Under the pieces are notes generated by a model. That model made no database searches and was not told the origin of the DNA. It saw only the letters and a program-made list of their open reading frames with translations. This document shows positions 56,141-64,000 of a stretch of 64,000 bases of DNA, in pieces. The stretch is from positions 16,401,313-16,465,312 of the forward strand of contig CM047428.1 of NCBI GenBank assembly GCA_026168455.1, given 5' to 3'. This stretch comes from Theocolax elegans (lineage: Eukaryota > Arthropoda > Insecta > Hymenoptera > Cerocephalidae). Position 1 is the stretch's first letter, and every line of letters begins with the position of its first letter. The position numbers and the translations under genes were made by a program.

Positions 56141-59086
56141 AAAATATTCCCGGGGAAATAATATTAACCGAAAAAGACAAAGTAGTTACGGTGGATTAAA
56201 AGATCGAGTAGGTAAAAGAGAATCGTGTAGATCAATAAGCAATTGCGCAGAAGAGTGACCTAACCATGCAGACCAATGTATAGATATGTATAGGATACAC
56301 CTTCACCATCGTTAAACTAAATTCGACGGTCGACGTTTTACGAGGTTTACCAGCATAAAAAAACCCTTTTCCCGCGCTAGAGGAAGTAATTTATCAAGAG
56401 CACGCGCGCACGTGGATTGGCTTGTAACTTTTACTTCCTGACTTGCTTCCGTTAAAGTACCCCGCGTTTTGACCGTTTCGGATAGGGCACGTTTCACTGC
56501 CAATTCCTAGAATGAACGTTTCGAATCCACTTCTGGGGCTATATTATAACTTTACCAACGTGTATTTTCGATAAATGTAGACCGATTACGCGCGTGAAAG
56601 ATGCTTTCGATATTTATTTATGAATACGTATGCACGATGATTGACCAATACTATTACCATTATAAATCGATTATTTTTTAAGAATATTAATATTGTTTTG
56701 TTCTATCGTGTAGCGGTGTATTAACTTGCGAAATTTCAAATACTTAATACATGATGATACGACTTACTGATCGAAAGTAGTAAATATAATGAAGGATTTA
56801 TCGTTATGTCATTATTTCTTAAATTTACATTATTTTTTAATATAAATGTATATCATTAAAGTACAAGTTAAGATAATCTTTAACTTTAATAATATTGTAA
56901 TTGAATTTAATAGTTTATCACTGAAATTTGTATAAATAAATAAAAAAAAATAGACAAACAGGTCTATCTCTATTACACTAACAGAATGTACATTCGTCCT
57001 ATGAAATTTTATCAAATCTTAAGGAAATTTTACAAAATTAAACGTTTTTCATCGTGGATTAGATAATAAGATTTAAATATTAAATTTTCCGTAAAAAACT
57101 CGTATATGTATATATTTACTTTTTCAAGTTGTATTGGGTTTGAATTCGGCTCGTCGATAATCACCGGTACAATTATGACAATAAGGTTAAAGTGCCAGAA
57201 CAAGCCTCGACGAAAAGACGAACGAGTTGCTCTGCCGACAATACCCAGCGATAAAATCTGCAATCAAAGCGGAAATCTCCCTCGTAAGGGATAGAAATTC
57301 AGGATAAATCCCACGCTACGCGAAGTGTAAAAAAAAAAGAAAACGAAGGGGATGAGAAAAGAGTTTACAAAGTGCGGGCTTGCTGGTAAGATGTAGGCTC
57401 TCTCTCTCACTCTCTTTCTTTCTCTCTTTCTCTCATTCTCTCCGGCTTTCTCTCTTTATGAACAACAAAGGAAAACGTGACTCATCGGAGCTCTTTCACT
57501 TGCTCGTGGCTGGCAAAACTCCGGAGGCTTTTTTGAATATTTAAAATCGCTTTTACGACGCGGCACTCGAGACTCGGCTACAAGCTCGTCCCCACCTCCT
57601 GTTTCTTCTCGATCTCTTCGTTTTCTCTCCTTATAAAATTGCACCGCGGGATTCCGCTCCAAAAATTAAAGTTAATAAGATTCACGCTTACTTTAACCGT
57701 AAATATTATTACACCCACACCTTTATTAATTGACTCGCAACCTCGATTCTTATTGCAAGTTTAATTTTCTTTTTCTACGTACACATTTACTACGTGCGCA
57801 ACAATTATATCGTAATTTTAATCGTTTAATAACATAATATCAATTTTTTTTTAACTTTATAAGCCAAAAGTTCCAAGTATTTTTAAATTTGTAACGAAAT
57901 TTTCATTTTATGCAATTTAGTGCAACCTACAACAACAGCTCACGTGTAGCGATGCAACGAAAAAATTCTTTAAATTCCCTCGTCGCGGAATACGTAACAC
58001 ACAATGCACCCTCCTCCCTTCGCGCAATGTCTCACGCGAAATTCGAACATATTCTCTCCATGTCCCCGTTTCAACGTGGCAAGCACGAAATTTATGCAAC
58101 GTTTACGTTGTTACAGAATCTAAAACATTATACTCTTTTAAAGGTACATAAAAATGAGAAAAAAAATATGACATTATTTCCAATTTTTTTGGAACTTACT
58201 AAATCTTGATCGACTATGATGATCGACAGAGAGATAAAATGTACAATTGCACCAAATTTATTGTTCATGTGATTGTACCATTAGTTTTTTTTTTTTTTAA
58301 TTTATAATTTAATAATAGTTAAGTAATCGAATCATGGTAAAACAGTAAAGTATAAGGTAAACTAAGGCTTATATTTCTTATTTAAATAGCACTGATTATA
58401 CCTTAGAAAAGTGTGGACATGTACTGTACGTCCAACATAGAGGACCCACGGTACAATAAGGTGGATATCTTTAACAGCCCGCGATCGTCATAACAGAACC
58501 CACGGTATTCGAGCGTTTGTCGCCTGCGATTCTACAATGTTTTAGTAACACACATTTTTTCCGACATTTGCTGCTTTATAAGACACTGGATCCATATAAA
58601 CATTCTATATTGTTTAAAATATTTTTCCACGGTACTTTTCAATACTAAAAACCCATTAAAATTTGCAATAAATATTATAAAATGTACGCAGTTTTGGCAA
58701 TGAAATAAATGTAAACTACATTGGTTTATTCAATTCACGCTATAATCGTACATTCTGTGTGTAAATATAAAAGGACAATTATGTAAGTTGCTGCTGTTTC
58801 GTCCGGAAGCGAAATATACCTTCTATCGAGTAAATACGTCATAAATAAACTATTTTAAAATATGAGAAAATTTATCTAATGAAGAATTTTAAATTGCACA
58901 AACAAAAAAGAGATAAAAAGTTTATATATTTTTTTTACTCCTAAATCCTCGTTCAACATAGAGCATCGCGTCTAACTTCTACAAAAATTTTTAATACATA
59001 TTTAAAAGCAACTTTTCTCCACCGCGGGCAATTATTTTTTTTCTTTAACCCAACATTTTCCCATATTCCCAGAGTCTTTCGTGTAA

Positions 59087-59134
<48 letters not shown>

Positions 59135-62100
59135 CTCTTTCTTTTTTTTATCCGTCCCGTAAACTTATATATATATATATACATATATCCGTACGAGATG
59201 TCACGCGTTCAAGTCCGGGCGACGTGCTGGAGCATCTTTATATTTTTTCGCGCACTCCCTTTTCGCTTTATTTTCTCGCAGGTTTTGTCTGGTTTTCTAC
59301 TGCTGCCTTGTCGCGAGTGAGATATCGTCTTGAGTTCCGCCTTTTCGTGTATGCATAGCCATGAGGAATTTCTCCCCTCTTTTCTTTCTTACGGTGCCTA
59401 TCAAAATAAAGAAAGAAAAAAAGGACTTCTGGCTTTAATGAAGTGAAAAATTGTCTTGAATACCGTATTTTTTATATAACGGATTTAACTGACGGTTTTC
59501 CTACCTATGATAGATTACTTTTAAATACTCGGTTTAGTGATTGATACATACGGGCCAGTAATCACCTTCATTCAAAATAAACCATTTCAAATTAAAATTT
59601 CAACAATTACTGCAGCAAATGAAAAAAGTGTGTAAAAGTAAAATTCGTTCGAAATTTATTCTTAATCGTAAAATGACCGTTAATATAATTTTAAAGTAAT
59701 TAATGGATATTCGTTGGAATAATCTCAAAGTCGATATAAAATAGAGCACACATTATTTATTAATAATTATAGTAAATAGGCAATTGAGATTTGAATACTG
59801 GCCTATATACGATGTGCAATATACAATAATAATGCACCTCTCAATCAAGGATTTAAATAAAATCCACTAGCGCCAATAAACGTTAATCAATAGTGATGCG
59901 CATTTCGATGGATAGGGGTATATACAGTTAAGTATAGCCTCGTCAATCACATCTACCTAATGAACTTACCGCAATTATGATCTATCGGCGACATAATTGA
60001 TATCAGGAGTGCTTATATATCTACATGTACACTAATGTGCATATACACACCGCTTTTAAATCTCAAATAATCCCTGCAAATTCGATATCGCGTACATTAC
60101 ATATTTTATTAATTTAATTTAATTTAAAATTTAAATAAATAACAAGAAGTACAAGGTAAAGCCAGAAAGATTTTGTAAAAATGAAAACGTATAAGTGTAT
60201 AAACAACAAATAAAAAATTATTCAAAAGAACCTCGTATATTTTCTCCGTCGCGTGGAAATCGCAAAAGTTACGACACCATGGTAATAAAAAAAATGCATT
60301 TTAATTTCACCAAGCGGGCTGGAAAAAACGTCGATTTTAACGAATGACTCGCTTACACGAATTATATATTTGAAAAATGAGGATGAAAAACCTCAAATGT
60401 ATGCGCATACGCAAGTATATACATGCGAGTGACATGGCTTGAAAATCCCGTATGTCCGTAATAAAAAAATTACAGTTTTCAATGTAACTTTGATCGGCAG
60501 TATTATTCCATGTTCAATTGCAGTTATAGAGGAAATTACATTTCCCGTGAGACTTTTCGACGTATGTTTTGGATATTCAATCGAAGTCGGAATAATATTT
60601 TATTTAAATAATCGACTGATCTAAAATTTTGATGACTTCAGTTTTATCAAATTAAATCATGTTTTCATCGCTATTTCATTTGTATAGTCCGCAGTGTTGA
60701 AAAATTACGCGAATTAACAGAATTATTTATCAGTATTACATTGCAGTACGTTTCTTATTTAAAAAATATTGTAAAACGAAAAAAGAAATTTAAATATAAG
60801 TAATTCTTTAATAATCAATCTCGTAAAAAGAAAAATACCTTTTATTCCGAAATATTATTAAAAAGTGTGCAGTGACGCATCGAATTACGATATTTTAAAC
60901 GAAAGTATTTAATTTTAACAAGGACACTTTGGTTTCATTTAATGCTCGCTTTAATGTATCAAACGCTTTATCGGTTCACATTGAAAATTAAATAAAAAGA
61001 TGAAGGATTAATCGGTTCGATTGTGAAGAAACGTAATGAGTTTCATCTCGTTACTCCAAATAATTGTACAAAAAATCTGCCAGCTCATTGCACGTCAAGA
61101 GTTTTAATGGAACTAAGTAATTTCCTATCCTAAAAGCACTTGCTCTTCTTATCCAGCAAACAATTAATCGAGAATTTCCGCCAACATAACGCGACAGCCA
61201 CAGACTTTTCGCATCGCGAGTCGATTAAAATTCACGCGGCTGCAACTGACATCGAGAGTCGCGTGTATACGTGAAAAAAAAGCTGATTGAAAAAGATCAA
61301 CGAGAGAAGAATGGATTGCTAATTAATCGGAGTGTTAATGATTGTACGAAAATTTGATATTTTTATATTATGAGCTAATGAAGAGTCAGAATGTATAATT
61401 ATTTATTTGATTATCAGAAACATCCTTATGCTTAATAAAAACGTTGCATAAATTTTCTAAAAAAATACTTTTGAAATTGTGGAAATATATTTTATTACGC
61501 ATATTGACACGATTTACTGCTGATTGTTTTTTTTTTTTTGTAACTTATCACAGGATCAGTCAAAAAAATTGACTAAAAGTAATCAAATATTCTGGGTATA
61601 ATGTTGACGTTCGGTTGTGTAATTTTTATCGAAAATTTTTATATAAATTGAGCATCCCATTAAAATGTGTACTATACTCGATATCAACGATGTAGCTGAC
61701 GTTGTAAATATAATGACAGATAACGATAATAAATAAATCGTGTTTGAGCTTGTGCGAGTGTTCGGAGCGGAGGAAGTTATTAAAGACACGTATTTTAATA
61801 ACGCGACGCGTGAGTGTTTCACGAGACGAAAATGATTTAGAGTTATTATTTCCATAACTGATTCTAAAGTGCAATTTTGAAAAAGTAATGCGAAGATATA
61901 GATCATAAGAAGTTCATGAACAACACCTCGGCAATCTCATATATTCGTTCATAAATAACTTTATGCGTCAAAACAGTACGAAACTCGTGACACGCGAAAT
62001 AGATCGAGGGTTGCACCAAGAAAATCGAAAGAAGAAGAAAACCCACGGAGCGAAGAGAAAAATTTCTTTCGAAGCGCATTGAATATATACCGAAACTAAC

Positions 62101-64000
62101 GGCATGAAAGAATAAAAGGTGAACTCGACATCCTCTGACTGTCCCACTCAGTTCCCATCAAAGTACCTTTAACGGATCTTTCCTATGTATATATATATCT
62201 CCTCAAACTTATCTACCTCTCCAGCGATTCGTTATCATATCAAAGAGCAGCCCAACCTCTATTTAAATTTATTCCAGGTCCATGCGCACACGTCCACCTT
62301 TTTATAACTTACACGAACCCACATATATGTCCATATATATACGGGAGAGAGAGGTGCGGGATTGCAAAAACAATCGTTGTGTGGTATAGATATAACGATT
62401 TTGTTTTCCTTGATAATGGTCAAGAGTTGAGAGGAAATATATATATATACTTATATATGTATACGTGTATTATAAAATAAAATGTAAAGTAGAGTGTTAC
62501 TAAGGAAATGAAAAGCTTCCCCTCAAGACAAACGTCGTGCATTTTCCGGCTATTTTCGAGTACATCGAGGGTTGAACAGAGGATGATCGAGCCAGGAGGC
62601 TTTGATGCTTCTCTACCCATTGTCCGTCTTTTCTTTTTCGCTTCCTCCACCAGGGAGGAAAGAATAATGGTTGGGGTACGATCCGAGGAGGGAAGAAACG
62701 AGGTTAGGATAAATGTTTGAAGAATGAAAGATGCTGGTGGCGGGCAGGAAAATATTTTTAGAGAGGTTCGGATTTAGGTGAAAAGTGAAAATTTCTTACG
62801 CACGCGTAATATCCTTTCAAAGAGAGAGATAAAGGTGAATGTTATTTTTATAAATATTCAAATTACAGTTTTATCCTCACGCAGGTTGAAACTATTATTT
62901 TTTATTATTTAAATACCAAAAGTGATTTACGAATTAAATGCATTATATCTCGAACGTATATAAGTATAGAAAAATAAATGTCCACTCTACTTTTCTATTT
63001 TCAAACAATTTGATTTCAAATTAGTTTTACATCGATACATTTTATTTAATATCATTGAGCAGTTAATTTAATACTTTATACGGCACTATTGCTTCTCTTT
63101 TAACTTAATTAAGGCTCCTAATAGGATTTAAGTTACTCTCAACAGAATACATTTCTATAATAGTGCGGTAAAATGGATATTACATATTTTTCAATTAAAC
63201 TGTGCGTAATTAATGTATTGAAAATTTTATTGAATACATCGTTACCTACCCAATTATTGATCATCACCCGGTTATTGATTATTTTTATATTTTAATTACA
63301 TACAAAATTAGATTAATAGATCAACAATGTAGAATCTTATCATACATACATATAACCTTTCATATATATATAACCTTTGAATAAGTTAATCAATGTCCTA
63401 TATTAAACGTAAAATAGTGATCAGAAATGTGAATATATAACTCATTTTCAATAAAAGATTTAATTAATAAAATGATTTTACAATTTTGAAATTCCAATAC
63501 ACATCACATATTAATTATGCATCGGAAAAATATATGTATATTTTATTTGAGAGAGAAAATATCAATACCTCAATACCGTTCGTACTAAACCAGATATAAC
63601 CACAAATAAAATTGAGAAAGCAAGGAATAAGAGTAGGAAAAGGCGCGTTTACACCGACAGAACGATACTAAAAGTAGAGAGTAAAAATAGAAAAGAACCA
63701 CCGCGCGGATATGGTGGACGTGGTGTACACCAGCCCGGGCGGCCAGATAATCGGCTTTCCTCTCGCCATACCTTCTATATAGACGTATATATACATATAT
63801 ATATATATATGTATATATATAGAGAGAGAGAGGGAGATATCGTAAATCACACGAGCAGCCAGAATTTTTGCGCGCAAGTTTAACCCTCAAAGGCACTCGG
63901 CGATAAAATGCGCAGCCGTTGGTTTATGAGCTGCGATTTCCGCGCCTACACATAAGTGAGATTATAAGACGTTATATTACAATATTTAGATCATGTACTT
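56141..64000. other. Non-coding stretch to the window end
   Basis: AT-rich with scattered GC-richer patches (about 56330-56480, 57370-57660, 62480-62720) and TA runs near 63780-63820. Expected upstream exons of Fkbp14 (signal peptide, HYTGTL..DGTKFDSS) were looked for on the minus strand and not seen. Short ORFs here lack recognisable domains. Confidence 0.5.
59090..59132. repeat. CT dinucleotide microsatellite
   Basis: About 21 uninterrupted CT units. Confidence 0.95.

Noticed and set aside
62420..62720. Overlapping ORFs on both strands near a GC-richer patch
   Set aside because: No domain, no splice signals and low-complexity residues; treated as chance.

Overview
The window is AT-rich nuclear DNA of an insect, most likely a hymenopteran. 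Coding sequence sits in short, GT-AG-bounded exons separated by long introns. Both recognisable genes give proteins very close to insect orthologues, and the spacers are full of microsatellites, MITEs, a tRNA-derived SINE and a LINE. The insect call is firm from the proteins; the order is inference.

Two genes face each other tail to tail. On the plus strand, nine exons (6095-37747) encode the C-terminal 457 residues of a FHOD-family formin (Fhos): most of the actin-nucleating FH2 domain, an acidic linker and the basic autoinhibitory DAD tail, ending at a natural stop. The N-terminal half and FH1 lie to the left, outside the window. On the minus strand, three exons (42388-42576, 44081-44194, 48955-49118) encode the C-terminal part of Fkbp14, an ER peptidyl-prolyl isomerase with two EF-hands and a C-terminal HDEL. 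Its upstream exons were not found and probably lie beyond 64000. The two stop codons are about 4.6 kb apart.

The Fhos introns are crowded with mobile DNA. The 15.8-kb intron 13444-29243 holds an antisense full-length LINE (22134-27380) flanked by a 12-bp target-site duplication, with ORF1 and RT open but the endonuclease frameshifted twice. Three diverged palindromic MITEs of one family lie at 13626-14293, 28356-28940 and 32327-32891. A composite repeat occurs in opposite orientations at 3530-3996 and 16494-17075. At the left edge a 1-kb inverted-repeat element (404-1413) was itself hit by a SINE (924-1128) with a clear 13-bp target-site duplication.

The right half carries two recent tandem duplications. 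One (47194-49664 and 49763-52231) duplicates the 164-bp FKBP-domain exon with its introns; the other (53239-54685 and 54686-56140) is perfectly head to tail. Both may be real or may be assembly (haplotype) artefacts.

The most unusual signal is a small structured repeat present as a diverged copy in a 661-bp Fhos intron (11216-11585) and as a near-identical pair in the second duplication (53250-53640, 54697-55080). All copies can be folded into a hammerhead-ribozyme arrangement (GTC cleavage site, stem I, CTGANGA, stem II, GAAA, stem III; type III order), preceded by two hairpins whose stems are kept by different bases in the two diverged versions. Beside the second version, the minus strand holds a fragment in which the element's 3' end is joined to its 5' start, as expected from a tandem or circular form. 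This could be an undescribed insect retrozyme-like or Penelope-related element; self-cleavage is not shown by sequence alone.
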